NCBI GenBank assembly: GCA_964509685.1
Contig: CAZDYQ010000046.1
Span: forward strand, 1 to 25,042
Direction: 5' to 3'
Length of the DNA stretch: 25,042 nt
Source: JAMLIN01 sp964509685
GTDB taxonomy: Bacteria > Pseudomonadota > Gammaproteobacteria > Burkholderiales > Burkholderiaceae_E
Shown: one piece after another, positions 1 through 7,066 of the stretch
Numbering within the stretch: position 1 is the stretch's first letter
Layout: every line of letters begins with the position of its first letter
Position numbers and translations under genes: made by a program
Notes under the pieces: generated by a model
What the model saw: only the letters and a program-made list of their open reading frames with translations
Told to the model about the DNA's origin: nothing
Database searches by the model: none

Positions 1-2
1 TC

Positions 3-78
3 TGGTGGCCAAGGGCGGAATCGAACCACCGACACGCGGATTTTCAATCCGCTGCTCTACCAACTGAGCTACTTGGCC
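3..78 (-). tRNA. tRNA-Phe (anticodon GAA)
   Basis: On the minus strand a full cloverleaf can be read. The acceptor stem pairs GGCCAAG (78-72) with CTTGGCC (13-7), followed by discriminator A and a genome-encoded CCA at 5-3. The D-arm reads AGCTCAGTTGGTAGAGC. The anticodon stem is GCGGA/TCCGC around the loop TTGAAAA, which places GAA at the anticodon. The T-arm contains GGTTCGATTCC. The length of 76 nt with CCA is normal. It decodes phenylalanine UUC/UUU codons. Its promoter lies to the right, back to back with that of the hydroxylase gene. The terminator would be left of the window. Confidence 0.97.
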
Positions 79-123
79 GTTCCGACGCGCGCCGGAACGG
101 GCCCGGCTGATCGGCAGCCGCGC

Positions 124-151
124 ATTATAGCACCGCGTCGTAGGCGGTCCA
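124..151 (-). promoter_or_regulatory. Promoter of tRNA-Phe
   Basis: The minus strand has a perfect -10 hexamer TATAAT (129-124) and a -35-like TGGACC (151-146, 4 of 6 to TTGACA) with a 16-nt spacer. Transcription would start near 117 and give a leader of about 40 nt before the tRNA 5' end at 78. This is inferred from consensus match only. Confidence 0.6.
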
Positions 152-205
152 GCGCGAAGGCGAAAGCGGGGCCCGATGGCGCGGATCCGGCAGGGGACCG
201 CGACC

Positions 206-211
206 TATAAT
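206..211 (+). promoter_or_regulatory. -10 element giving a possibly leaderless mRNA
   Basis: A perfect TATAAT lies only 6 nt before the ATG at 218, so a start 6-7 nt after the hexamer would fall on or next to the A of the start codon. There is no Shine-Dalgarno sequence in the gap. No good -35 is visible 16-18 nt upstream (GGATCC), which weakens the call. If correct, the hydroxylase mRNA is leaderless. Confidence 0.5.
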
Positions 212-217
212 CCGCCC

Positions 218-1483
218 ATGACAGACTCGTCCCGTCCGGTGGATTGCGAGATCCTCGTCGCCGGGGCCGGGGTGACCGGCATGGCGGCGGCACTCGGCTG
301 CGCCCAGGCGGGCTACCGGACGGTCCTCACGGGGCGCGATGCGCAGGCCGCGCCCCCGCCGGCGACGGCGGAGTGGGACTCGCGCATCTATGCGCTCTCG
401 GAGGGCTCGAAGGCGCTGCTCGAACGCCTCGGCGTCTGGCAGGCGCTCGACGCCGCCCGGCTCCAGCCCGTGTACGACATGCGGGTCTACTCGAAGCCGG
501 GCATCGGCCCCGGTGATCGCGACGAACTCCATTTCAGCGCTTACAAGGCGGCGCGTCCGACGCTCGCGTGGATCGTCGAGGAGCGCAACCTCGTGCGCGC
601 GCTGCGCACGGCGCTCGGGTTCGCGAAGCTGCGCCGGATCGACGGCGAGGTGGGTTCGCTGGAGCTCGATGCCGATCCGTATCACGCCGAGCTGCGCACC
701 ACGGACGGCCGGTGCATGCGGGCTCGCTGCATCCTCGCGGCCGATGGCGCCGATTCGCCCCTGCGGTCATTGGCCGGCCTTCCCGTGGTCGAGCGGGTCT
801 ATCCCCAGCATGCGATCGTGCTGAATTTCGATTGCGCGCGTTCGCACCGCGACACGGCGTGGCAGTGGTTCGGCGAGCACGGGATCCTGGCGCTGCTGCC
901 CCTGCCGCCCGGCGACGACCCCGCCTGGCCGGGGCGCTGCAGCATCGTCTGGTCGGCGCCGAAGCTCACCGCCCACGCCATGCTGGAGGCCGGGCCCGAG
1001 GTCATTGCCACCGAGGTCGGAAGGATTTCGGGTAGCGTGCTCGGCGAACTGCTGCCCATCGGTTCGCCGCGCGGCTTCCCGCTGCGCTGCCGGATCTCGA
1101 AGCCGATGATCGCGCCACGCCTCGCGCTGATGGGCGATGCGGCCCATGTGGTGCACCCGCTCGCCGGCCAGGGGCTGAACCTGGGGCTCGGTGACGTCGC
1201 CGACTGGCTCGACATGCTCGCGAACGCGGGTCCCGCCGCGCAGCCCGGGAAGGGCGACCCGGGCGCCTGGCTGCTCCTGCGTCGCTGGGCGCGGATGCGG
1301 GCGGAGCCCGTGGCCGCCATGCGCGCGGTGACCGACGGCCTGCAGCGCATCCACGATCCGGAGTGGATCGCCTCGCTGGGCCTCGCCGGCCGGGCGCTCG
1401 ACTTCGTACGGGGAGTGGGCTGGCGCGGCGTGGCGCGCTCCGGCTTCCTCAAGCACCGGCTGGTCGCGCGCGCGATCGGCTGA
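218..1483 (+). CDS. UbiH/UbiF/VisC/COQ6-family FAD-dependent hydroxylase
   Basis: The 421-residue product is a class A flavoprotein monooxygenase, most likely hydroxylating the ring of a ubiquinone precursor at the inner membrane. Visible motifs in order are the Rossmann dinucleotide fold GAGVTG (residues 16-21), the ERN motif (122-124), the DG motif ADGADS (175-180), and the second FAD motif GDAAH followed by HPLAGQGLNLGLGDV (306-326). Length is close to the usual 390-420. The in-frame ATG at 176 would add 14 residues without a family match; ATG 218 begins the canonical N-terminus and sits just after a TATAAT. dsbC follows 62 nt downstream, an arrangement common in Burkholderiales. Which ring position it acts on (UbiH, UbiF or UbiI type) cannot be told from sequence alone. 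Confidence 0.88.
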   Translation: MTDSSRPVDCEILVAGAGVTGMAAALGCAQAGYRTVLTGRDAQAAPPPATAEWDSRIYALSEGSKALLERLGVWQALDAARLQPVYDMRVYSKPGIGPGDRDELHFSAYKAARPTLAWIVEERNLVRALRTALGFAKLRRIDGEVGSLELDADPYHAELRTTDGRCMRARCILAADGADSPLRSLAGLPVVERVYPQHAIVLNFDCARSHRDTAWQWFGEHGILALLPLPPGDDPAWPGRCSIVWSAPKLTAHAMLEAGPEVIATEVGRISGSVLGELLPIGSPRGFPLRCRISKPMIAPRLALMGDAAHVVHPLAGQGLNLGLGDVADWLDMLANAGPAAQPGKGDPGAWLLLRRWARMRAEPVAAMRAVTDGLQRIHDPEWIASLGLAGRALDFVRGVGWRGVARSGFLKHRLVARAIG

Positions 1484-1545
1484 GCGGCCTGCTACCCTTG
1501 CGGGATCGCGGCAACGGGCCGCAACTGACCAGGCAGTCGAGAACC

Positions 1546-2322
1546 ATGCTCTTTCCCATTTCGGCCCTGCGCCGTCTCCTTGCCGGCCTCGTGCTGGGAC
1601 TCGGGTGTATCGCCCTCGCACCGGCGATGGCCGATTCCGCCACGCCGGCGCCCGCAGCGGTCGCCAGTCGCATCGGCAAGGCCGTCGAGGCCTGGACGGG
1701 TGGCCGATACCAGGTGGAGTCGGTCAACCTCACGCCGGTCAAGGGCCTCTACGAGGTGCGGATCTTCAACGACCTCTTCTATGTCGACGAGGCCGCCCGT
1801 CACATCATGATCGAAGGCGAGCTGATCGACATGCAGTCGAGCCGCAACATCACGCGCGACCGGCTCGACGAGATCCTCGCGATCGACTTCTCCTCGCTGC
1901 CGTTCGACCTGGCGCTCAAGCAGGTGGTGGGCAACGGCAGCCGGCGCATCGCGCTCTTCGAGGACCCGAACTGCGGGTACTGCCGCAAGCTGCGCGCCGA
2001 CCTCGCCCGCCTCGACGACGTGACGATCTACACCTTCGTGTATCCGATCCTCGCCGCCGACTCCGAGACCAAGGCGCGCAAGGCATGGTGCGCCCCGGAT
2101 CGCGTGAAGGCCTGGGTGGACCTGATGATGACCGGCACCGTTCCCCGCAACGAGGGGGCCTGCGACACGCCGATCGCCCGCATTCGCGACCTCGGCATGG
2201 AGCTGGGCATCACCGCCACGCCCACCATCTTCTTCGCCAGCGGGCGACGCCTGCAGGGCTATGCCCCGCCGGACGCCTTCGGCAAGCTCCTCGCGGAGAA
2301 CTCCTCGGTCGTCAAGCGCTAG
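1546..2322 (+). CDS. dsbC: Periplasmic thiol:disulfide isomerase DsbC
   Basis: The 258-residue product has a cleavable signal peptide (hydrophobic residues about 10-26, predicted cleavage after APAMA at 25-29). The N-terminal DsbC dimerisation domain contains TPVKGLYEV (63-71). A thioredoxin-like domain follows with the active-site CGYC (C143, C146) preceded by FEDPN. The cis-proline loop is in ATPT near residue 222. A second cysteine pair (in KAWC and GAC) matches the structural disulfide of DsbC. It rearranges wrong disulfides in exported proteins and would be kept reduced by DsbD, not in this window. The start lacks a strong ribosome site (GAGAACC before ATG). The gene is probably co-transcribed with the hydroxylase. 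Its stop codon lies 6 nt from the convergent mltA stop. Confidence 0.93.
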   Translation: MLFPISALRRLLAGLVLGLGCIALAPAMADSATPAPAAVASRIGKAVEAWTGGRYQVESVNLTPVKGLYEVRIFNDLFYVDEAARHIMIEGELIDMQSSRNITRDRLDEILAIDFSSLPFDLALKQVVGNGSRRIALFEDPNCGYCRKLRADLARLDDVTIYTFVYPILAADSETKARKAWCAPDRVKAWVDLMMTGTVPRNEGACDTPIARIRDLGMELGITATPTIFFASGRRLQGYAPPDAFGKLLAENSSVVKR

Positions 2323-2329
2323 GAGCGCT
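2315..2329. terminator. Shared hairpin between convergent dsbC and mltA
   Basis: AGCGCT-AGG-AGCGCT forms a 6-bp stem with a 3-nt loop. It includes the dsbC stop and touches the mltA stop. There is no T-tract on either strand, so it is a candidate bidirectional end signal only. Confidence 0.3.
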
Positions 2330-3384
2330 CAGCGCCGGGGCGACTCGCCTACCGGCAGGAGCAGCCAGGCGGCGAGCGGCTGGCGCAGCCGCGCGGCGAG
2401 CGAGGCGGCCTCATGGTCGGAGCCCGTGAAGAGGTCGGCTCGCACCGCGCCGCGGATCGCGGCACCCGTGTCCTGCGCGACGGCGAGCCGGCGCCATGCG
2501 TACCGGTCCTCCTCGCCCGCGAGCGGCAGCGCGTCCAGGTAGACGAGGGCGCCCGGCGGCACCCGCGCGGGATCGACCGCGATCGAGCGCATCGCGGTCA
2601 GCGGGACCCCCAGCGAGCCGACCGGGCCCTGGTCGGGATCGACGCCCTCGAGGACGCGGAAGAAGACGTACCGCGGATTCGTCCGCATCACCTCGTCGGC
2701 CTGGTCCGGATGCGCCCGCAGCCATGCCTTGATGACGTCGGCATCGAGCGTGTCCGCATCGACTTCCCCTCGCTCGATCAGCTCGCGGCCGATGGAGCGG
2801 TACGGCCTGTCGTTGTGTCCCGCAAAGCCGATGCGCAGGATGGAGCCGTCGCGCAGTTGCATGCGGCCCGATCCCTGTACGTGCAGGAAGAAGGCCTCGA
2901 CGGGATCGTCGGCCCACGCGACGACGGGCGTCGAGGCGAGTGCGCCGGCATCGATGGCGGCGCGATCGGGGAGGGGCTCGCCACCGGGTGGCCTCGAGGG
3001 CGGCGCGTAGAGCGGCACCTGCGTGTCCGACTCGCGTTGCCTGCTTCCGGTCAGCAGGGTCTCGTGGTACCCGGTGAGCAGCCCCGGCCGCCCGGCGGCC
3101 ACCGGCTGGAGCGGCCAGGCGCGGAAACGGGTTTCGATGAACTCGCGCAGCCGGGCCGGTTCCGGCCGCATCGCGCAGGTCGTCGCCCAGTGGCCGGGCG
3201 GCCGCGGCAGGGCGCATTGCGCATCGAGCGCCTGGGCCACACCGGCAAGGTCGTCCTGGTGCCAGCCGGGCAGGGCGGCGGGCGGGACCGCCGAGGCCGC
3301 GACGGGTGGCGAGGAAGCGCAGCCCGCCAGGGCGAGCGCGCCGCCCGCCACCGCGAGCAGCAGCATGCGAAGCGGCGAGCGCAT
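2329..3384 (-). CDS. mltA: Membrane-bound lytic murein transglycosylase A (lipoprotein)
   Basis: The 351-residue product cleaves the MurNAc-GlcNAc bond of peptidoglycan to leave 1,6-anhydro ends. It carries a lipoprotein signal peptide with lipobox LAGC (lipidated C22), placing it at the outer membrane. Family motifs visible are TGYHE, VQGSGR, GHNDRPYRSIGREL, NPRYVFFR and, near the C-terminus, AQDTGAAIRG followed by RADLFTG, which holds the catalytic aspartate of the 3D-like barrel. Length is typical. The start codon is 3 nt after the apaG stop with only a weak ribosome site, so translation is probably coupled to apaG. The apaG-mltA pairing is common in betaproteobacteria. Confidence 0.93.
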   Translation of the reverse strand: MRSPLRMLLLAVAGGALALAGCASSPPVAASAVPPAALPGWHQDDLAGVAQALDAQCALPRPPGHWATTCAMRPEPARLREFIETRFRAWPLQPVAAGRPGLLTGYHETLLTGSRQRESDTQVPLYAPPSRPPGGEPLPDRAAIDAGALASTPVVAWADDPVEAFFLHVQGSGRMQLRDGSILRIGFAGHNDRPYRSIGRELIERGEVDADTLDADVIKAWLRAHPDQADEVMRTNPRYVFFRVLEGVDPDQGPVGSLGVPLTAMRSIAVDPARVPPGALVYLDALPLAGEEDRYAWRRLAVAQDTGAAIRGAVRADLFTGSDHEAASLAARLRQPLAAWLLLPVGESPRR

Positions 3385-3387
3385 CGC

Positions 3388-3768
3388 CTAGTGGAGGGTT
3401 CGCGGCATCGCGAGCAGGAACATCGGGATGGGCGCCTCGAAGCGGTGCCCGTCCTCGGCCACGAAGAAGTACGAGCCCTGCATGCTCCCCTTGGGCGTGG
3501 CGATCTGGCTGCCGCTCGTGTACTCGAAGGATTCGCCCGGGCCGAGCAGCGGTTGCTGGCCGACCACCCCGAGCCCCCGGACCTCGACCACCTTGCCGCT
3601 CTCGTCCTCGATGTGCCAGTAGCGGCTGATGAGCTGCGCCGGCGCCTGGCCCTCGTTGCGAATCGTCACGGTGTACGCGAAGGAGAAGGTGCCGTCGTCG
3701 GGCGCGGACTGCTCGGGCAGGTACTGGCTGCGTACGCTGATGCTGATTCGATAGCGCGGATCGGACAT
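3388..3768 (-). CDS. apaG: ApaG (Co2+/Mg2+ efflux-associated protein)
   Basis: The 126-residue single-domain protein has the ApaG fold. Diagnostic stretches are FAYTVTIRNEGQ (residues 30-41), LISRYWHIED (46-55), VVEVRGLGVVGQQP (60-73), YTSGSQIATPKGSMQGSYFF (83-102) and a C-terminal IPMFLLA. Length is the family norm of about 125. The family has an Fbx/fibronectin-like beta-sandwich; its molecular role is poorly defined, with genetic links to cobalt and magnesium resistance. A ribosome site GAGGGAA lies 9 nt before the ATG. It is the first gene of an apaG-mltA operon and is divergent from rpe. Confidence 0.94.
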   Translation of the reverse strand: MSDPRYRISISVRSQYLPEQSAPDDGTFSFAYTVTIRNEGQAPAQLISRYWHIEDESGKVVEVRGLGVVGQQPLLGPGESFEYTSGSQIATPKGSMQGSYFFVAEDGHRFEAPIPMFLLAMPRTLH

Positions 3769-3815
3769 CGCGGCGTTCCCTCGACGTCGTCGCCGGAGGA
3801 CGCTGCGGCGACGGC

Positions 3816-3834
3816 TACAATGCGACTGATTCTA
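3816..3834. promoter_or_regulatory. Interleaved divergent -10 elements for rpe and apaG
   Basis: TACAAT at 3816-3821 faces right towards rpe, with a predicted start near 3828 and a leader of about 30 nt. TAGAAT on the minus strand (3834-3829) faces left towards apaG, with a predicted start near 3822 and a leader of about 54 nt. The two hexamers lie within 19 bp, so polymerase could probably occupy only one at a time. Neither has a clear -35. Confidence 0.45.
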
Positions 3835-3857
3835 GCCAAACGCCCCCGATCCCGACC

Positions 3858-4547
3858 ATGCCCGCCAAGCACCGCATCGCGCCGAGCATCCTGTCCGCCG
3901 ATTTCGCCCGCCTCGGCGAGGAAGTGCGCGCGATCGAGGCCGCCGGCGCGGACCTGGTCCACTTCGACGTGATGGACAACCACTACGTCCCGAACCTGAC
4001 GATCGGGCCCATGGTCTGCGAGGCGGTGCGGCGCCATGTCTCCATCCCGATCGATGTCCACCTGATGGTCGAGCCGGTCGATCGCCTCGTGCCCGAGTTC
4101 GCGGCAGCCGGCGCGAACCTGATCACCTTCCATCCGGAGGCCTCCCGGCACGTCGATCGCACGCTGCAGGCGATCCGCGATGCGGGCTGCCGGGCGGGGC
4201 TGGTCTTCAACCCGGCCACGCCGCTGCACTACCTCGACCACGTGATGGACAAGCTCGACATCGTCCTGCTGATGTCGGTCAACCCGGGCTTCGGCGGGCA
4301 GTCCTTCATTCCGTCGACCCTGCCCAAGATCGCCCAGGTACGGCAGCGCATCGACGCGCACGTGGCGGCGGGCGGCCAGCCCATCTGGCTGGAGGTGGAC
4401 GGCGGCATCAAGGTGGACAACATCGGCGCCGTCGCGCGGGCGGGCGCGGACACCTTCGTGGCGGGCTCGGCGGTCTTCGGTTCGCCCGATCCGGACGGCG
4501 GATACCGCGGGGTCATCGGGCGGCTGCGCGCGGCCATCGACGCATGA
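3858..4547 (+). CDS. rpe: Ribulose-phosphate 3-epimerase
   Basis: The 229-residue TIM-barrel enzyme interconverts ribulose 5-phosphate and xylulose 5-phosphate in the pentose phosphate pathway or Calvin cycle. Visible family features are APSILSADFARL (residues 8-19), the metal-ligand segment HFDVMDN (H35, D37), DVHLMVEP (H68), the flexible loop MSVNPGFGGQSF (139-150), and EVDGGI with catalytic D181. Length is standard. There is no Shine-Dalgarno sequence before ATG 3858. The stop overlaps the gph start by 4 nt (ATGA), so the two are translationally coupled. The order rpe-gph-trpE is typical of Burkholderiales. A Calvin-cycle role is possible but no other Calvin genes are nearby. Confidence 0.96.
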   Translation: MPAKHRIAPSILSADFARLGEEVRAIEAAGADLVHFDVMDNHYVPNLTIGPMVCEAVRRHVSIPIDVHLMVEPVDRLVPEFAAAGANLITFHPEASRHVDRTLQAIRDAGCRAGLVFNPATPLHYLDHVMDKLDIVLLMSVNPGFGGQSFIPSTLPKIAQVRQRIDAHVAAGGQPIWLEVDGGIKVDNIGAVARAGADTFVAGSAVFGSPDPDGGYRGVIGRLRAAIDA

Positions 4548-5233
4548 GCGGGGTCTTCGACGTCGATGCGGTCCTGCTGGACCTCGACGGCACGCTGCTC
4601 GATACCGTCGCCGACCTCGCCGCCGCCGTCAATGCCGTGCTGGCCGATTTCGGCCGCGCGCCGCTCGACCTCGATACAGTCGCCGCCTACGTCGGCAAGG
4701 GGGCGGCGGTGCTCGTGCACCGCGCCCTCGGCGGCGGGATGGATGCGCGTGTGCCCGATGCCGAGTTCGAGCCGGCGATGGCCTCGTTCATGCGCCACTA
4801 CGAGCGGGAGAACGGCCTGCGCGCGGTGCCGTACGAGGGCGTGCTGGAGGGACTCGAGGCGATGCGCGCCAAGGGGCTCGCGCTGGCCTGCGTGACGAAC
4901 AAGCCGCAGCGCTTCGCCGACGACCTGCTCGAGCGCCTGGCCATGGCGCGGTACTTCGAGCTCGTCGTCGGCGGCGACGCGCTGGAGCGGCGCAAGCCCG
5001 ATCCGCTGCCGATGCGCCATGCCGCCGAGCGGCTGGGGGTGGAGCCCGCGCGTTGCCTCGCGATCGGCGACTCGGTGAACGACGCCCTCGCGGCCCGCGC
5101 CGCCGGCATGCCGGTGCTCGCCGTGCCCTACGGCTACAACGAGGGACGCGACGTGCGGGAGCTGGACGTGGATGGTATAGTCGCCTCGCTTGCCGAAGCC
5201 GCCGGGCGCATCAGGCCCCGGCGACCCGGCTGA
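4544..5233 (+). CDS. gph: Phosphoglycolate phosphatase
   Basis: The 229-residue HAD-superfamily phosphatase hydrolyses 2-phosphoglycolate to glycolate, removing the product of DNA 3'-end repair or of Rubisco oxygenation. Motif I is DLDGTLLDT (D13 nucleophile, D15). Motif II is CVTNKP (T118, N119). Motif III lysine is K151 in RRKPDP. Motif IV is GDSVND (D176, D180). The helical cap between residues 16 and 95 fits the Gph type. The 4-nt overlap with rpe shows co-transcription. A -10-like TATAGT inside the 3' end of the gene may drive the following trp leader. Assignment to Gph rather than another HAD phosphatase rests on context as well as sequence. Confidence 0.9.
   Translation: MSGVFDVDAVLLDLDGTLLDTVADLAAAVNAVLADFGRAPLDLDTVAAYVGKGAAVLVHRALGGGMDARVPDAEFEPAMASFMRHYERENGLRAVPYEGVLEGLEAMRAKGLALACVTNKPQRFADDLLERLAMARYFELVVGGDALERRKPDPLPMRHAAERLGVEPARCLAIGDSVNDALAARAAGMPVLAVPYGYNEGRDVRELDVDGIVASLAEAAGRIRPRRPG
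5176..5181 (+). promoter_or_regulatory. -10 candidate for the trpL1-trpE unit, inside gph
   Basis: TATAGT (5 of 6 to consensus) lies within the last codons of gph. Start would fall near 5188, about 70 nt before the trpL1 ATG. No convincing -35 is seen. Read-through from rpe-gph is equally possible. Confidence 0.3.
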
Positions 5234-5256
5234 TACGGAATCGGCCTTCGATCGAC

Positions 5257-5325
5257 ATGCCCATCCTCGAGGATCCCCGGCGCGCTCCCGCCTCCTGGCG
5301 ATGGCGCGCCTGCCGCTGGCGCTGA
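5257..5325 (+). CDS. trpL: trp operon leader peptide (trpL1)
   Basis: A 22-codon reading frame ends with the residues SWRWRACRWR before TGA. Three of the last nine codons are TGG (positions 14, 16 and 21), in a product where none would be expected by chance. It lies 114 nt upstream of trpE. This is the classical layout of a Trp attenuation leader, where ribosome stalling at Trp codons under low charged tRNA-Trp changes the fold of the following RNA. The start codon has no good ribosome site. A hairpin (GGCGC, 5318-5322, with GCGCC, 5328-5332) covers the last Trp codon and the stop. Too short to be recognised by standard gene callers. Confidence 0.75.
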   Translation: MPILEDPRRAPASWRWRACRWR

Positions 5326-5435
5326 CGGCGCCCCTGGCACCGACCGCCGCGCGCTGGCCGAGTCGGGGCCGTTCTCCGGCTCTGATGCGCCCGCAGGGCG
5401 CGGGGCTCCCTCCCGGGGCCCCATCCAATCGAGGG
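5318..5435 (+). promoter_or_regulatory. Putative trp attenuator before trpE
   Basis: Four pairing segments follow the leader peptide. Hairpin A is GGCGC/GCGCC (5318-5332). Hairpin B is GCGCCC-GCA-GGGCGC (5387-5401). Hairpin C is an 8-bp stem GGGGCTCC (5402-5409) with GGGGCCCC (5415-5422), one G-U pair, 5-nt loop. GGGGCC at 5365-5370 can instead pair with GGCCCC at 5417-5422, which would break hairpin C. No U-tract follows hairpin C, so it is not a standard intrinsic terminator. It ends 8 nt before the trpE ribosome site GAGGG (5431-5435) and could also act on translation. Confidence 0.5.
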
Positions 5436-5439
5436 ATTC

Positions 5440-6987
5440 ATGACTGAGATCGAATTTCGGGCGCTCGCGGCCCGCGGCTACAACCGGATTCCGCTGCTGG
5501 TCGAGTGCCTCGCCGACCTGGACACCCCGCTGTCGCTCTACCTGAAGCTCACCGACGAGGGCGCGAGGGCCAACTCCCTGCTGCTGGAATCCGTCGTGGG
5601 TGGCGAGCGCTTCGGGCGCTATTCCTTCATCGGCCTCCCGGCGCGGCGCGCCATCCGCTCCACCGGCGACCGCATCGAGGTGCTCGAGGACGGGCGCGTG
5701 ATCGAGAGCGCAACCGGCGACCCGATCGAGTTCGTGCGGGCTTTCCGCAAGCGCTATCGCGCGGCGGTGCCGCCGGGCATGCCGCGCTTCTGCGGCGGGC
5801 TCGCCGGCTACTTCGGCTACGACATGGTGCGCTTCATCGAGCCGCGGCTCGGGCCGTGCACCAAGCCGGACCCGATCGGCACCCCCGACATGCTGTTCCT
5901 GCTGGTCGACGAGCTCGCGATCGTCGACAACCTGCGGGGCCGGATCTACCTGATCGTGTTCGCCGATCCGGCCGCGCCCGAGGCCTACCTGGCGGCCAGC
6001 CGGCGGCTGCGCGAGCTGCGCGCCCGGCTTGGGCGCGCGGTGCCCCAGCCGCCCGATGCGCCGGCGGGCGAGGTGACCGAGGTGATTCGCGAGTTCGCCC
6101 GCGAGGACTACCTCGCCGCGGTGGCGAAGGCGAAGGAGTACATCGTGGCCGGCGACATGATGCAGGTGCAGATCGGCCAGTGCCTGCGCAAGCCGTTCAC
6201 GCATTCCCCGCTGTGGCTCTACCGGGCACTGCGATCGATCAATCCCTCGCCGTACATGTACTACTACGATTTCGGCGACTTCCACGTCGTGGGCGCGTCG
6301 CCGGAGATCCTGGTGCGCCAGGAGGCGGTGCAGACGGGCGAGGAGACCGATCCGCGCATTGCCGCCGCGATCGAGTCCTGCGGCGGCGAGGCCCAGCGGG
6401 TGACCATCCGGCCGCTTGCCGGCACGCGCAAGCGGGGCATGTCGCCACAGCAGGACCAGGCGCTCGCCGACGAACTCCTCGCCGACCCGAAGGAGCGCGC
6501 CGAGCACCTGATGCTGATCGACCTCGCGCGCAACGACATCGGCCGCATCGCCATGACGGGCACGGTGCGCGTCACCGACCAGATGGCGATCGAGAAGTAC
6601 TCCCATGTGCAGCACATCGTCAGCAATGTCGAGGGCATCCTCAAGCCGGGGCTGGACTCGATCGACGTGCTGCGCGCGAGCTTCCCGGCCGGCACGCTCA
6701 CGGGGGCGCCGAAGGTGCGCGCGATGGAGATCATCGACGAGCTCGAGATCACCAAGCGTGGCATCTACGGCGGCGCCTGCGGGTACCTGAGCTACTCGGG
6801 CGCCATGGACCTCGCCATCGCGATCCGCACCGGCGTCGTGCGCGACGGCGTGCTCAATGTGCAGGCCGCCGCGGGCGTGGTCTACGACTCGATTCCCGAG
6901 AACGAGTGGGCCGAGACCGAGGCCAAGGCGCGCGCGGTGATCCATGCCGCCGAGCTCGTCGAGACCGGGTTCGCGAGCAGCGCCTGA
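5440..6987 (+). CDS. trpE: Anthranilate synthase component I
   Basis: The 515-residue product makes anthranilate from chorismate and the ammonia supplied by TrpG, the first committed step to tryptophan. The N-terminal domain has the feedback-site motif LLLES (residues 47-51). The C-terminal chorismate-binding domain shows MMQVQIGQ, ASPEILVR, RPLAGTRKRG, LIDLARNDIGR, VQHIVSNVEG, FPAGTLTGAPKVRAMEIIDELE and GGACGYLSYSG. The MQVQ(I/V)GQ form is typical of betaproteobacterial TrpE. A stretch of about 20 residues rich in Glu and Ala (roughly 297-317) is inserted between ASPEILVR and RPLAGTR. Ribosome site GAGGG is 4 nt before the ATG. The usual next gene, trpG, is 9.3 kb away. Confidence 0.97.
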   Translation: MTEIEFRALAARGYNRIPLLVECLADLDTPLSLYLKLTDEGARANSLLLESVVGGERFGRYSFIGLPARRAIRSTGDRIEVLEDGRVIESATGDPIEFVRAFRKRYRAAVPPGMPRFCGGLAGYFGYDMVRFIEPRLGPCTKPDPIGTPDMLFLLVDELAIVDNLRGRIYLIVFADPAAPEAYLAASRRLRELRARLGRAVPQPPDAPAGEVTEVIREFAREDYLAAVAKAKEYIVAGDMMQVQIGQCLRKPFTHSPLWLYRALRSINPSPYMYYYDFGDFHVVGASPEILVRQEAVQTGEETDPRIAAAIESCGGEAQRVTIRPLAGTRKRGMSPQQDQALADELLADPKERAEHLMLIDLARNDIGRIAMTGTVRVTDQMAIEKYSHVQHIVSNVEGILKPGLDSIDVLRASFPAGTLTGAPKVRAMEIIDELEITKRGIYGGACGYLSYSGAMDLAIAIRTGVVRDGVLNVQAAAGVVYDSIPENEWAETEAKARAVIHAAELVETGFASSA

Positions 6988-7066
6988 CACCTTGCCGCCG
7001 ATTGCGGGAGCCACGGCCGCGCACGCCGGCGCGGCCGGCGGGGAAACGGGATCCATGGAGGGGACG

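Noticed and set aside
2413..3972. Long plus-strand frame opposite mltA and apaG
   Set aside because: Both minus-strand genes have clear family motifs; this frame is compositional.
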